Assembly: GCA_029946105.1 (NCBI GenBank)
Contig: JAQSDW010000074.1
Location: 1-46,434, forward strand
Source of the DNA: Reyranella sp.
Lineage (GTDB): Bacteria > Pseudomonadota > Alphaproteobacteria > Reyranellales > Reyranellaceae
Direction of reading: 5' to 3'
DNA: 46,434 bases
Part shown: piece after piece, positions 8,689 through 19,837 of the stretch
Layout of the letters: every line of letters begins with the position of its first letter
How positions within the stretch are numbered: position 1 is the stretch's first letter
Notes under the pieces: model-generated
What the model saw: the letters and a program-made list of their open reading frames with translations, nothing else
What the model was told of the DNA's origin: nothing
Database searches by the model: none
Made by a program: the position numbers and the translations under genes

Positions 8689-9216
8689 ATGACCAAGCCG
8701 AAGAAGGCACCGGCCAAGGCGAAGGAATTCGCCTTCGAGAAGGGCGATTTCGTGGTTTATCCAACCCACGGTGTCGGCCGGGTGATCGACATCGAGGCGA
8801 AGGAAATCGCCGGTTTCAAGCTCGACCTATTCGTCATCTCGTTCGAGCAGGAGCGCATGATGTTGCGCGTTCCAGTGGCGAAGGCCAAGATTTCCGGCCT
8901 GCGCAAGCTCAGCTCGCGCAAGATCATGGAGAGCGCACTGGTGACCCTGAAGGGCCGCAGCCGCGTGAGCCGGGCCATGTGGAACCGCCGCGCCCAGGAA
9001 TACGAAGCCAAGATCAACTCCGGCGACCCGGTCTCGATCGCCGAAGTGGTGCGCGACCTGCACCGCAATGCCGGTCAGCCCGACCAGTCCTACAGCGAAC
9101 GCCAGATCTACGAGGCGGCGCTGGACCGGCTGGCGCGCGAACTCGCGGCAGTCGAGCGCATCGACAAGGAACTCGCCACGCAGAAGCTGAACAGCGTGCT
9201 GCAAAAAGTAGCTTAG
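8689..9216 (+). CDS. carD: CarD-family transcriptional regulator
   Basis: 175 residues from the ATG at 8689, which has AAGGGA 7 bases upstream; the GTG five codons earlier is less likely. After a Lys/Ala-rich start comes the RNA-polymerase-interacting domain (FEKGDFVVYPTHGVGRVIDIE), then the helical DNA-binding part (SRAMWNRRAQEYEAKINSGD). CarD binds the RNAP beta subunit and stabilises open complexes at rRNA and stress promoters. Length and sequence are typical of alphaproteobacterial CarD. A strong terminator follows the stop codon. Confidence 0.95.
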   Translation: MTKPKKAPAKAKEFAFEKGDFVVYPTHGVGRVIDIEAKEIAGFKLDLFVISFEQERMMLRVPVAKAKISGLRKLSSRKIMESALVTLKGRSRVSRAMWNRRAQEYEAKINSGDPVSIAEVVRDLHRNAGQPDQSYSERQIYEAALDRLARELAAVERIDKELATQKLNSVLQKVA

Positions 9217-9237
9217 GCTACCTGGCCGAAATCGCTG

Positions 9238-9270
9238 AAAGGCGGCCGACGATTGTCGTGCCGCCTTTTT
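9238..9270 (+). terminator. Rho-independent terminator after carD
   Basis: The stem GGCGGCCGAC / GTCG-T-GCCGCC has a GATT loop and one bulged T, is preceded by AAA and ends in five T. It begins 21 bases after the carD stop and closes the helicase-S4-fdxA-carD run. The peptidase gene converges from the other side 12 bases later, and the A run on the far side may give partial activity in reverse. Confidence 0.9.
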
Positions 9271-9282
9271 CATGTCCGCCGA

Positions 9283-10698
9283 TCAGGGCTCGATAATCTT
9301 GACCTGGGACAGCCGGCCAAGCTCGGCTGGCGTGTCGACGCCGTTCAGGACCAGCAGGCGCTCCATTCGGAGATCGTCATAGGGTAGCCGCGACGCAAGC
9401 TGGGTCGGCGAGGCGCCAGCGCCGGTTACGCGCAGCCGATAGGGCCGGAGCGCCGCCGCCTCGGAGGCCGTCAGGGTGTGGAAGGTGCGCGCCGCATTGA
9501 CCAAAACCTCGACCCGGCGATCGCGATCGGGTCCTTCGCTCAGCAAATTGAAGAAGCAGATGCGCTCGCCATGCCGCACCATCACGTATCGCGCCTGGCC
9601 GAGGCCGGTATCGGAACCGCGAGGCCGGGCGCCGATGGCCGCCTCCGCGCCGCCGATCTCAGTGGCCTGGATGTCGGCGGGGGTGGGCTTCAGCGTATTG
9701 CGCATCCAGTCGTCGAGGCGGCCCGGCACGCGATCGCTGGAACAGGAAAAATACAAAAGCGATCGATCGCGCCCGACACCGAGGATGCCGTCCTGATCGT
9801 TGAAGAGCCGGAAGTCAGCGGGAGCTTCGAAAGCGAGCCTGAGCTTCGGATGCAGAAATGTCCGGCCGTGAACGAAACCTTCGTCAGGGGCATCGTCGAC
9901 CGACATGCCGTCGATCGCCGCAAGATAGGCGGAGCGACCGGATTCGCCGGCTGCCGATACGCCGGCCGCCTGAAGCGCGTCCTTTCGTTCAAAGGGAGCA
10001 GGGTGGGTCGCCGTGGCGCTCCGCTGGTTGAACGAGTCGGGCGCCTCGCCCAGGAGCTGCGCCTCGAGCTGCGATTGCTGGCGCAGCCTGTCGATCAGGG
10101 AGGCCATCGCGTTGCTGCGGTATCCGGCCTGCACCAGATAGCCGACCCCGATGCGGTCGGCCTCCAGTTCCTGCTCGCGCGAATAGCGTCGGAGCGCGAT
10201 CAGCCCGTCGCGCGCCACCGACCGACCGACGGTGACGGAGCCCGTCGCGGCTGCAGCCTCGATGGCCGCATCCAGCACCCCTTGCCGGGCTTGGGCGCGC
10301 TGGGCGGCATGACGCTGGGTGAGATGGCCGATTTCATGGGCGAAGGCCGCCGCGAGTTCGGCTTCATCGTCGAGCACGGCGAGAAGTCCGCGCGTCACAA
10401 AGACGTAGCCGGGTGGCAGGGCGTGGGCGTTGACCACCGGCAGATCAAGCACGACGAAGCGGTAGGTACCGGCAAGACCGGAACTGCGGACCAGCTTTCG
10501 ACCGACACGATCGACGAAGGATTGCAGCGCGGCATCAGGATAGGCGGCGCCGACCTCGCGCTCGATCGCAGGAGGGAGGACCGGAACGCCGCCGGCCGAT
10601 GCACCGGCGACGGCCGCCTGCGGCGGATTGTTCACCGCCGTGCAGGCACCGGCCGCGAAGAGCAGCGCGACCAGCACCAGAATACGGCGAAAAACCAC
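9283..10698 (-). CDS. M48-family metallopeptidase lipoprotein (BepA/YfgC-like)
   Basis: 471 residues from a GTG at 10698 with a strong AGGAGG site 5 bases upstream; an ATG at 10740 gives a poorer signal sequence. Residues 1-19 form a lipoprotein signal ending in the lipobox AAGAC. The zinc motif HEIGH is in FAHEIGHLTQRHAAQ, with the third ligand probably in REQELEADRIG, as in BepA/YfgC peptidases that look after outer-membrane protein assembly. The C-terminal third lacks recognisable TPR repeats and may be a different accessory domain. Divergent from pip. Likely periplasmic. Confidence 0.85.
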   Translation of the reverse strand: MVFRRILVLVALLFAAGACTAVNNPPQAAVAGASAGGVPVLPPAIEREVGAAYPDAALQSFVDRVGRKLVRSSGLAGTYRFVVLDLPVVNAHALPPGYVFVTRGLLAVLDDEAELAAAFAHEIGHLTQRHAAQRAQARQGVLDAAIEAAAATGSVTVGRSVARDGLIALRRYSREQELEADRIGVGYLVQAGYRSNAMASLIDRLRQQSQLEAQLLGEAPDSFNQRSATATHPAPFERKDALQAAGVSAAGESGRSAYLAAIDGMSVDDAPDEGFVHGRTFLHPKLRLAFEAPADFRLFNDQDGILGVGRDRSLLYFSCSSDRVPGRLDDWMRNTLKPTPADIQATEIGGAEAAIGARPRGSDTGLGQARYVMVRHGERICFFNLLSEGPDRDRRVEVLVNAARTFHTLTASEAAALRPYRLRVTGAGASPTQLASRLPYDDLRMERLLVLNGVDTPAELGRLSQVKIIEP

Positions 10699-10782
10699 TG
10701 CCCCTCCTCGACGCGCGGCCAACCTTAGACGCTCGACCATGGCACTCGCAATCGCCGCAGGACTGGAACAGGGATCGCCACT

Positions 10783-11817
10783 ATGGCAGTGATGAGCGCA
10801 GGTAAAAGCATGCCGCGCTCCGAGACCCCCCTGCGCTCCGATCTGTTTCCGGAGATTTCGCCCTACGCCAGCGGCATGCTGGCGGTGGATGGGCGGCATA
10901 CGATCTATTGGGAGCAGAGCGGCAACCCCGACGGCCTGCCGGTGCTGTTCCTGCACGGCGGCCCGGGCGCCGGCTCGGCGCCGGTTCATCGCCGCTTCTT
11001 CGACCCCCAGTTCTATCGCATTGTGGTCCTCGACCAGCGCGGCTGCGGCCGTTCGATGCCGCTCGGCGACCTGCAAGACAACACGACCGACCATCTCGTC
11101 GCCGACATGGAGAAGCTGCGGACACATCTCGGCATCCCGCGCTGGCTGCTGTTCGGCGGTTCATGGGGCAGCACGCTGGCGCTGGCCTATGGCATCAAGC
11201 ACCCCGACCGCGTGACGGGTTTCATTCTGCGCGGAATCTTCCTCGGCGCGCGCTCGGAGATCGATTGGTTCCTCCACGGCATGCGCATCATTTTCCCCGA
11301 GGCGTGGCGCGACTTCGTCGAACATCTTCCGGAAAGGGAGCGCGCCGATCTTCTGGGCAACTACTACCGCCGCCTCACCGACCGCAATCCCGACAGCCAT
11401 CGTCCGGCGGCGCGCGCTTGGAGCCGCTACGAGGCGGCCTGTTCGACCCTCTATCCGACGGCGCGGGCGCCCTTCGAGTCGGATCACGGCGGCTTCGCCC
11501 TCGCGCTGTCGCGCATCGAAGCCCACTATTTCGCCCACGGCACGTTCGTCGCCGAAGGGTGGCCTTGGGCGGATCTCGACCGCATCCGTCAGTTGCCCGG
11601 TACGATCGTCCAGGGCCGCTACGATATCGTTTGTCCGCCGGTCACGGCCGATGCCCTGGCACGGGCCTGGCCTGAGGCACGCTATGTCGTGGTTCCGGAC
11701 GCCGGCCACAGCGCGCTCGAGCCCGGCATCCGCGCGGCCCTGGTCAACGCCACGGAGAGCTTTCGCATGTCGACCAGCGACGACCTCTTCGCCCCGCGCT
11801 TCCCCTGGGAGACGTAA
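10783..11817 (+). CDS. pip: Proline iminopeptidase
   Basis: 344 residues; a shorter start at 10810 (MPRSETPLRSDLFPE) is equally possible. Alpha/beta hydrolase of peptidase family S33: HGGPGAGSAP (oxyanion hole), VLDQRGCGRS, nucleophile elbow GGSWGSTLALAY with the catalytic Ser, Asp in RYDIVCPP, and His in PDAGHSALEPG. It releases N-terminal proline from peptides in the cytoplasm. It is followed 5 bases later by a TauD-like dioxygenase gene, so the two are probably co-transcribed. Confidence 0.93.
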   Translation: MAVMSAGKSMPRSETPLRSDLFPEISPYASGMLAVDGRHTIYWEQSGNPDGLPVLFLHGGPGAGSAPVHRRFFDPQFYRIVVLDQRGCGRSMPLGDLQDNTTDHLVADMEKLRTHLGIPRWLLFGGSWGSTLALAYGIKHPDRVTGFILRGIFLGARSEIDWFLHGMRIIFPEAWRDFVEHLPERERADLLGNYYRRLTDRNPDSHRPAARAWSRYEAACSTLYPTARAPFESDHGGFALALSRIEAHYFAHGTFVAEGWPWADLDRIRQLPGTIVQGRYDIVCPPVTADALARAWPEARYVVVPDAGHSALEPGIRAALVNATESFRMSTSDDLFAPRFPWET

Positions 11818-11822
11818 GCCCC

Positions 11823-12878
11823 ATGTCGCTTGAGCTGCCACCGGAACAGACCGGCCCTGCCGCCTGGTATGGCCCCGAGATGACCAAGCGCGACGAGTGG
11901 CTGATGCCGCTGTCCCCATCGGAGGTCGCCGAGGTCGAAGCCGCAACCAAGGCACTGGCATCGCGCGAGGCCGACATCGCCGCCATCACGCCGCATGATT
12001 TTCCCCTGCCCACGCTCGCCACCAAACTCAAGACGCGCGTCCGCGATGAAGTCCTGAACGGTCGCGGGTTCCTGCTGCTGCGCGGTCTGCCGGTCGAGCG
12101 CTGGTCGATGCGCGAAGCGGCGACCGCATTCTTCGGACTGGGCGTTCACCTCGGCAGCGCCCGCTCACAGAACGGCAAGGGCCATGTCCTTGGCCACGTC
12201 CAGGATCTCGGCCTCGACGTGACGGACCCCAACGTCCGCATCTACCAGACCAACGAACGCCAGACCTATCACACCGATTCCTGCGACATCGTCGGTCTGC
12301 TGTGCCTCAAGACGGCGCAATCGGGCGGGCTGTCGGCGCTGGTCAGCTCGACGACGATCTTCAACGAGATGCGCTGGCGCCGGCCCGATCTTCTCAAGCT
12401 GCTGTTTCAGCCCATCGCCACCGACCGGCGCGGCGAGGTGCCGGAAGGCCAGAAGCCCTATTTCGAGATCCCGGTCTTCAACTGGCACAAGGGATTCCTG
12501 ACCGCGATCTACCAGCGGCAGTACGTCGACTCGGCGCAGCGCTTTGCCGATGCCCCGCGGCTGTCACCGACCCAGATCGAAGCGCTCGACATGTTCGATT
12601 CGTTGGCCGGCGACCCCGAGCTCCACCTGTTCATGGAGTTCAAGCCGGGTGACGTCCAGCTCGTGCACAATCACACCATGCTGCACGATCGCACCAGCTT
12701 CGTGGACTGGCCGGAGCCTGAGCGACGCCGTCACCTCCTGCGCCTCTGGCTGGCGGCGTCCGACGCCCGGCCGTTGCCCGGGACCTTCGCCCAGCGCTAC
12801 GGCACGGTGACCGTGGGCGATCGCGGCGGCATCATCGTGCGCGGCACCAAACTGCAGGCGCCCCTGCAGGCGGTTTAA
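11823..12878 (+). CDS. TauD/TfdA-family Fe(II)/2-oxoglutarate dioxygenase (first copy)
   Basis: 351 residues. The metal triad is visible: His150 and Asp152 in YHTDSCD and a distal His near 288 in NHTMLHDRTSF. The 2-oxoglutarate-binding Arg is probably in RRRHLLRLWLA. The family hydroxylates small organic acids such as taurine or clavaminate precursors; the substrate is unknown here. The first 45 residues and the tail are longer than in TauD, as in the gamma-butyrobetaine-like branch of alphaproteobacteria. It follows pip by 5 bases. A second, clearly related dioxygenase is encoded at 40692-41663; both share the LPVERWS motif and an FxDWPxPERxRxLLRLWL motif. Confidence 0.85.
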   Translation: MSLELPPEQTGPAAWYGPEMTKRDEWLMPLSPSEVAEVEAATKALASREADIAAITPHDFPLPTLATKLKTRVRDEVLNGRGFLLLRGLPVERWSMREAATAFFGLGVHLGSARSQNGKGHVLGHVQDLGLDVTDPNVRIYQTNERQTYHTDSCDIVGLLCLKTAQSGGLSALVSSTTIFNEMRWRRPDLLKLLFQPIATDRRGEVPEGQKPYFEIPVFNWHKGFLTAIYQRQYVDSAQRFADAPRLSPTQIEALDMFDSLAGDPELHLFMEFKPGDVQLVHNHTMLHDRTSFVDWPEPERRRHLLRLWLAASDARPLPGTFAQRYGTVTVGDRGGIIVRGTKLQAPLQAV

Positions 12879-12894
12879 TTCAGGCAGTCTGATC

Positions 12895-12955
12895 CAGGCG
12901 GCCTGACGCAGGAGGTTGACCCGGAGGGTGGTCATCCCTAATTGAAGGCCGCCTG
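12895..12955. repeat. Inverted repeat in the grpE leader
   Basis: CAGGCGGCCT at 12895-12904 and its exact reverse complement AGGCCGCCTG at 12946-12955 enclose 41 bases between the dioxygenase stop and the grpE start. It has no T-run, so it is not a simple terminator. It could fold in the grpE leader or be an operator. It is not the CIRCE element of HrcA. Confidence 0.5.
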
Positions 12956-12984
12956 AAGACTCCACTGCAACCAAGGGACGACAT

Positions 12985-13587
12985 ATGGCCAGCGATCCAT
13001 CCGCGGGCGGCGCCCCGGCGGACATGCCGGCCGACACCGACCCGAATCTCGACATTCCGCCCAAGCCCGAAAGCGCCGCCGAGCTTCATCAGCTCGTCGA
13101 GCAGCTCCAGGCCGAGAAGGCCGACCTCCAGGACAAACAGCTCCGTGCCCTCGCCGAGGCGCAGAACGTGCGCCGTCGCGCCCAGCAGGACATCGAGAAG
13201 GAACGCAAGTTCGGCATCGAGCGCTTCGCCCGCGACGTCCTGTCGGTGGCCGACAATCTCGGGCGGGCCCTGTCGGCGCTACCGGCGAACCTCGAGGCAC
13301 TCGACCCCGCCCTGCGCAATGTGATCGTCGGCGTCCAGGCTACCGAGCGAGAGCTGCAATCGGTCCTGGAACGGCATGGCGTCACCCGCGTCGAGGCCCT
13401 GGGCCAGCCATTCAACGCCGAGTTCCACCAGGCCATGATGGAAGTGGAGGATTCAACGGTTCCGACCGGCACGGTCGTGCAGGAGATGATCCCGGGTTAT
13501 CTGCTCGCCGGGCGGCTTTTGCGCGCGGCCATGGTCGCGGTCTCCAAGGGCGGGCCGGCGGTTCGCGCCCCCAGCAACGAAAACTAG
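12985..13587 (+). CDS. grpE: Nucleotide exchange factor GrpE
   Basis: 200 residues. An acidic, disordered N-terminus is followed by a long coiled coil (ELHQLVEQLQAEKADLQDKQ, then QNVRRRAQQDIEKERKFGIE) and the beta-wing domain (PFNAEFHQAMMEVEDSTVPTG, then VVQEMIPGYLLAGRLLRAAMV). It releases ADP from DnaK. The start has AAGGGA 8 bases upstream. hrcA, often next to grpE in this class, is absent; a dioxygenase gene stands there instead. dnaK follows after 168 bases. Confidence 0.97.
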   Translation: MASDPSAGGAPADMPADTDPNLDIPPKPESAAELHQLVEQLQAEKADLQDKQLRALAEAQNVRRRAQQDIEKERKFGIERFARDVLSVADNLGRALSALPANLEALDPALRNVIVGVQATERELQSVLERHGVTRVEALGQPFNAEFHQAMMEVEDSTVPTGTVVQEMIPGYLLAGRLLRAAMVAVSKGGPAVRAPSNEN

Positions 13588-13755
13588 CCGAGGCACGATT
13601 TTTGGGGCCGGACGCCGTGGCGCCATTGCAGGTGGCCCCGTAGGACCTATATTTCCTCTGTCCTGACCCGGTCTTTCCGGCAGGTAATCACATATCGGGG
13701 GGTTGATCTGGCGCCTTTGGGGCCGGGCCGATCCGCCTAGCGAGAGAGTAGCATC

Positions 13756-15714
<1,959 letters not shown>

Positions 15715-15739
15715 GCCGGAACGAATAACGGGAAAAGAC

Positions 15740-15763
15740 GGCCTCCCGCGGGCGGGGGAGGCC
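15740..15763 (+). other. Intercistronic hairpin between dnaK and dnaJ
   Basis: GGCCTCCC and GGGAGGCC form a perfect 8-base stem with an 8-base loop, starting 26 bases after the dnaK stop. No T-run follows, so it is more likely an mRNA-stabilising or attenuating hairpin that lowers dnaJ expression relative to dnaK than a full terminator. Confidence 0.6.
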
Positions 15764-15799
15764 GACGTGTGAGAGGCAAGTGGGGGCTGCGTAGAGCGC

Positions 15800-16912
15800 A
15801 TGTCGCAAGACTATTACCAGCTGCTCGAGGTTAGCCGTACGGCGAGCGCTGACGACATCAAGAAGGCGTTCCGTAAGCTCGCCATGCAGTTCCATCCGGA
15901 TCGCAATCAGGGCGACAAGGACTCCGAGAAGAAATTCAAGGCCATAAACCACGCCTACGACATCCTGAAGGACCCGGAGAAGCGGGCGGCCTATGACCGC
16001 TACGGCCCGGCTGCCTTCGAAGGCGGTGCCGGTCCCGGCGGCCCACAGGGCCAGGGTTTCGATTTCGGCTCGGTGTTCGGCGACATTTTCGACGAGATGT
16101 TCGGCGGCGGCGGTCGCGGACGTGGCGGTCGCGCCGACACGCGCGGCCAGGACCTCCGCTTCAATCTGGAAATCACGCTGGAACAAGCCTATGGCGGCAC
16201 CGAAGCAACGGTGCGGGTGCCCAGTTCCGTGTCCTGCGACGTCTGCCACGGCAGCGGCGCGGAGGCGGGCTCCAAGCCGCAGACTTGCCCGACCTGCCAG
16301 GGCCGTGGGCGCCTCAGGGCCCAGCAGGGCTTCTTCACCGTCGAGCGCGCCTGCCACACCTGCAATGGCGCCGGCCAGACCATCGACAAGCCATGCCGGA
16401 CCTGCAGCGGCCAGGGCCGCGTACGCCGCGACAAGACCCTGAAGGTCAGCATTCCGGCAGGGGTCGAGGACGGCACGCGCATTCGTCTGAGCGGCGAAGG
16501 TGAGGCCGGCGCGCGCGGCGGACCGGCGGGCGATCTCTATGTGTTCCTCTCGGTACGCCGGCACACGCTGTTCGAGCGCGAAGGCGCCGACGTCCATTGC
16601 CGCGTGCCGATCTCGATGGTTCAGGCGACGCTCGGCGGCAACATCGAGGTGCCGACGCTCGACGGCAAGATGGCACGCATCAACGTCCCGGCCGGCGCCC
16701 AGGGCGGCCACCAGTTCCGCCTGCGCGCCAAGGGCATGCCCGTCGTCCGCTCCACGCAACGGGGCGATATGTATATCGAGATCAACGTCGAAACGCCGAC
16801 CAACCTCACGTCCAAGCAGAAGGAACTCCTCAAGGAGTTCGAGAAGGCCGGCAAGACAAGCCCAGAGTCAGAGGGCTTCTTCAGCAAAGTGAAAGAGATG
16901 TTCGGCGGCTAG
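15800..16912 (+). CDS. dnaJ: Chaperone DnaJ (Hsp40, type A)
   Basis: 370 residues, complete. The J domain carries HPD ([11 protein letters not shown]), then a Gly/Phe-rich region (about 70-125) and four zinc-binding repeats: [24 protein letters not shown] and CRTCSGQG. Two C-terminal substrate-binding domains follow. It stimulates DnaK ATPase. The stop TAG shares the palindrome CTAG with the stop of the convergent dppD gene, so the two genes overlap by 4 bases without space for a terminator. Confidence 0.98.
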   Translation: MSQDYYQLLEVSRTASADDIKKAFRKLAMQFHPDRNQGDKDSEKKFKAINHAYDILKDPEKRAAYDRYGPAAFEGGAGPGGPQGQGFDFGSVFGDIFDEMFGGGGRGRGGRADTRGQDLRFNLEITLEQAYGGTEATVRVPSSVSCDVCHGSGAEAGSKPQTCPTCQGRGRLRAQQGFFTVERACHTCNGAGQTIDKPCRTCSGQGRVRRDKTLKVSIPAGVEDGTRIRLSGEGEAGARGGPAGDLYVFLSVRRHTLFEREGADVHCRVPISMVQATLGGNIEVPTLDGKMARINVPAGAQGGHQFRLRAKGMPVVRSTQRGDMYIEINVETPTNLTSKQKELLKEFEKAGKTSPESEGFFSKVKEMFGG

Positions 16913-17895
16913 GCGGCGACGCCGGTTTCCACCGCATCTGCCAGCACGCAGCGGACGAGGTGGCCACCGCCGACCTCGCGCAGGTCCGGCGGGCGGGCGA
17001 CGCAACTCGGCTGAACGAACTTGCAGCGCGGCGCGAAGCTGCAGCCGGTGGGAACCTCGGCGAGATCGGGTGGTGCACCCGGAATGGCTTCCAGGCGCTG
17101 GCCGCGCATGCCGTCATGCACCGTCGAAGCGAGCAGGCCGCGGCTATAGGGATGGCGCGGCGCATCCACCATCTGCTCGACCGGCGCCAGTTCGACGATC
17201 TTGCCGCCGTACATGACACCGACGCGGTCGGAGACCTCGACGGCGACGCCGATGTCGTGCGTGACGAAGATCACGCCCACGTTGAACTCGCGCTGCAGTT
17301 CCCTGATCAGCAGCAGAACCTGGATCTGGACCGTCGCGTCGAGCGCCGTGGTCGGCTCGTCGGCCAGGAGCAGGGCGGGGTTGCACGACAGCGCCAGGGC
17401 GATCATGGCGCGCTGGCGCATGCCGCCCGACATCTCGTGCGGATAGGCCTTCAGCCGTAGCGCTGGCGAGGGAATACGAACCATCTCCAGCAGTTCAAGA
17501 GCCCGCTTCCACGAGTCCGCGTCGCCCTTGCCGGTATGGCGGCGCACTGTTTCGGCGATCTGGCGGCCGACGGTGAACACCGGATCGAAGGCGGTCGCCG
17601 GCTCCTGGAAAATCATGGCGACCCGATGCCCGCGCAGATCCGACAGGGCACTCTTGCCCATGGTCAGGATCTCGTCACCCTCCAGCTTGATACTGCCGCC
17701 CCAGCGCGTCCGGTGCTCCGGGTGAAGGCGCAGGATCGACCGCAGCGTGACGCTCTTGCCCGAACCCGACTCACCCAGGATCCCGAGGGTCTCGCCTCGT
17801 TTCACATCGAAGCTGACGCCGTTGACGGCGTTCACCTTGCGATCGGGCGTGACGAACTTCACGTGTAGGTCGCGGACCTGCAACAGATCGCTCAT
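16909..17895 (-). CDS. dppD: Dipeptide/oligopeptide ABC transporter ATPase, DppD type
   Basis: 328 residues. Walker A is GESGSGKSV, the signature [15 protein letters not shown], Walker [13 protein letters not shown] and the switch His is in FVTHDIGV. The C-terminal oligopeptide-transporter extension has conserved cysteines ([15 protein letters not shown]), which in this family hold an iron-sulfur cluster. Its start overlaps the stop of the DppF-type gene by 4 bases (ATGA), showing translational coupling. Last gene of the five-gene operon. Peptide specificity cannot be read from the sequence. Confidence 0.92.
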   Translation of the reverse strand: MSDLLQVRDLHVKFVTPDRKVNAVNGVSFDVKRGETLGILGESGSGKSVTLRSILRLHPEHRTRWGGSIKLEGDEILTMGKSALSDLRGHRVAMIFQEPATAFDPVFTVGRQIAETVRRHTGKGDADSWKRALELLEMVRIPSPALRLKAYPHEMSGGMRQRAMIALALSCNPALLLADEPTTALDATVQIQVLLLIRELQREFNVGVIFVTHDIGVAVEVSDRVGVMYGGKIVELAPVEQMVDAPRHPYSRGLLASTVHDGMRGQRLEAIPGAPPDLAEVPTGCSFAPRCKFVQPSCVARPPDLREVGGGHLVRCVLADAVETGVAA

Positions 17896-18926
17896 GGCGT
17901 GGCGGCCTTGGAATGGCCGGAGCCCGCCACCCGCATGTGACAGGCGACGGCCTGCGCGCCGGTGTCGGCGAGCGGCGGTTCCAGCCGCGCGCAGACATCT
18001 TCGGCGAACGGGCAGCGCGTACGGAAGCGGCAGCCGGACGGCGGATCGATGGGATTGGGCGGATCGCCCTGGATGGGTGCTTCCTTGGTGCGCTTGCGGG
18101 GATCCATCGACGGACGCGCCGAAAGCAGCGCACGCGTGTAGGGGTGCTGCGGGTTACCGTAGATCGCCTCGACCGAACCCAGCTCGACGATCTTGCCGAG
18201 ATACATCACTAGGACCCGGTCGCTGAGATACTGGACGATGTTGAGGTCGTGGCTGATGAAGATGTAGGTGAGGCCAAGCTCGGTCTTGAGATCGACCAGC
18301 ATGTTCAGAACCTGGGCCCCGACCGACTTGTCGAGGGCCGACACCGCCTCGTCGAGGATGATCAGCCGCGGCCGAAGCGCCAGTGCGCGCGCGATGTTGA
18401 CCCTCTGGCGCTGACCGCCGGACAGTTCATGCGGGTAGCGCTCGGCGTAGTTGGCAGGGTCGAGGCCAACCTTGTCGAGAAGATCACGAACGCGGTCACG
18501 CGCCTCTGACGCCGGCAGACCATGGGCCTTGGGCGCGAAGGCCAGCGTCTCGGCAATGGTGAGGCGGGGATTGAGCGAGGCGTAGGAGTCCTGGAACACC
18601 ATCTGCACCTGGCGACGCAGTTCGTTGACCGTGATGCCGTGCGGCTCGTCGACCGGATCGCCATCGAGCACCATGGTGCCCCTATCCGGCGTGATGAGGC
18701 GGATCAGCAGCCGCGCCACCGTCGACTTGCCGCAGCCCGACTCGCCCACCACGCCCAGGGTCTCGCCCTTGGCCACCGACAGCGAGAGGTCGTCGACTGC
18801 GCGCACGACCTTGCCGGAGCGGCCGAGCAGTCCACCCGGCACGGGAAAGTGCTTGCGCAGGCCGGTAGCCAGAAGGAGCGGCTGGGCGGGCCCGCCCCGG
18901 TCGGCGGGAGGCAGCAGCGAATCCAT
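17892..18926 (-). CDS. dppF: Dipeptide/oligopeptide ABC transporter ATPase, DppF type
   Basis: 344 residues. The family N-terminus LLLATGLRKHFPVPGGLLGR is clear. Walker A is GESGCGKST, the signature LSGGQRQRVNIARAL, Walker B LIILDEAVSALD. The C-terminal Cys-rich extension is present (GCRFRTRCPFAEDVC). It pairs with the DppD-type ATPase to drive uptake. The operon order is binding protein, B, C, F, D, with the two ATPases swapped relative to the usual D-F order; this has no expected effect on function. It starts 1 base after the dppC stop. Confidence 0.92.
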   Translation of the reverse strand: MDSLLPPADRGGPAQPLLLATGLRKHFPVPGGLLGRSGKVVRAVDDLSLSVAKGETLGVVGESGCGKSTVARLLIRLITPDRGTMVLDGDPVDEPHGITVNELRRQVQMVFQDSYASLNPRLTIAETLAFAPKAHGLPASEARDRVRDLLDKVGLDPANYAERYPHELSGGQRQRVNIARALALRPRLIILDEAVSALDKSVGAQVLNMLVDLKTELGLTYIFISHDLNIVQYLSDRVLVMYLGKIVELGSVEAIYGNPQHPYTRALLSARPSMDPRKRTKEAPIQGDPPNPIDPPSGCRFRTRCPFAEDVCARLEPPLADTGAQAVACHMRVAGSGHSKAATP

Positions 18927-18927
18927 G

Positions 18928-19833
18928 TCAGGCCTTCACATCCATGGCGGCGCGCAGACCGTCGCTCATCAGATTGAAACAGATCGAGGTGGTGAAGATC
19001 ATCACGCCGGGCAGCGCCGCCAGCACCGGGTTGACGTAGATGGCCTGACGGAGCGTGTTCAGCATCAGGCCCCATTCCGGCTCAGGCGGCTTGACGCCGA
19101 GGCCGAGGAAGCTGAGACCCGCTGCCAGAATGATGGCCACGCTGATCAGCGAGGTGGCGTAGACCAGGATCGGCCCCAACACGTTGCCCAGGACATGCAC
19201 GCGCACGATGGTGAGCGCGCTGGCGCCGCTGGCGCGCGCCGCATCGACGAAGTCGAAGCCGCGCACCTGGGTGGTGACGCTCTCCGAAACGCGGCAGATC
19301 GGCGGAATGAAGACCAGGGTGAGCGAGAGCAGGGTGTTCTCGGTGCCCGCACCCATGGCGCCCGAGAGGGAAATGGCCAGCAGCACGGAAGGGAAAGCGT
19401 AGAACACGTCCATGACGCGCATGATCGCCATGTTGATCTTGCCGCCCACGAAGCCCGCGGTGATGCCGAGCGAACCGCCGATCAGCAATGCGCACAGAAC
19501 AGGCATCACCCCCATGAACAGCGACAGGCGGCCGCCGTAGATCAGGCGGGCAAACATGTCGCGTCCCAGCTCGTCCGTGCCCAGCAAGTGGTTGGGCGAG
19601 CCCAGCGGGTAGAGGCGGCGGATCATCGAGGTCTTGTAGGGATCGGCGAGGCCCAGCAACGGGGCGACAATGGAAGACAGGACAACCAGCAGCAGAACGC
19701 CGGCACAGATCAGCGTTACTGGATCGCGGCGCAGGCGACGCCCGACGGAGGGCCAGTAGCCGCGCGATGCGGATGCCGCGGTCGGCCGGACCATGGCAGC
19801 GGCGATATCGACGGTAGGGCTCTGGATGGCCAT
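18928..19833 (-). CDS. dppC: Dipeptide/oligopeptide ABC transporter permease, DppC type
   Basis: 301 residues with about six membrane spans. The family motif HLLGTDELGRDMFARLIYGGR and the ATPase-contact loop FVDAARASGASALTIVRVHV (EAA loop) are present, and the C-terminal LGLGVKPPEPEWGLML is typical of DppC/OppC. Start ATG at 19833; the stop is 1 base from the dppF start. It forms the inner-membrane pore with the DppB-type permease. Confidence 0.93.
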   Translation of the reverse strand: MAIQSPTVDIAAAMVRPTAASASRGYWPSVGRRLRRDPVTLICAGVLLLVVLSSIVAPLLGLADPYKTSMIRRLYPLGSPNHLLGTDELGRDMFARLIYGGRLSLFMGVMPVLCALLIGGSLGITAGFVGGKINMAIMRVMDVFYAFPSVLLAISLSGAMGAGTENTLLSLTLVFIPPICRVSESVTTQVRGFDFVDAARASGASALTIVRVHVLGNVLGPILVYATSLISVAIILAAGLSFLGLGVKPPEPEWGLMLNTLRQAIYVNPVLAALPGVMIFTTSICFNLMSDGLRAAMDVKA

Positions 19834-19837
19834 CGCG

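Noticed and set aside
10740..11127. N-terminal extension of the M48 lipoprotein gene to 11127
   Set aside because: It runs over the pip gene and lacks a signal sequence; the start at 10698 has a strong RBS and lipobox.
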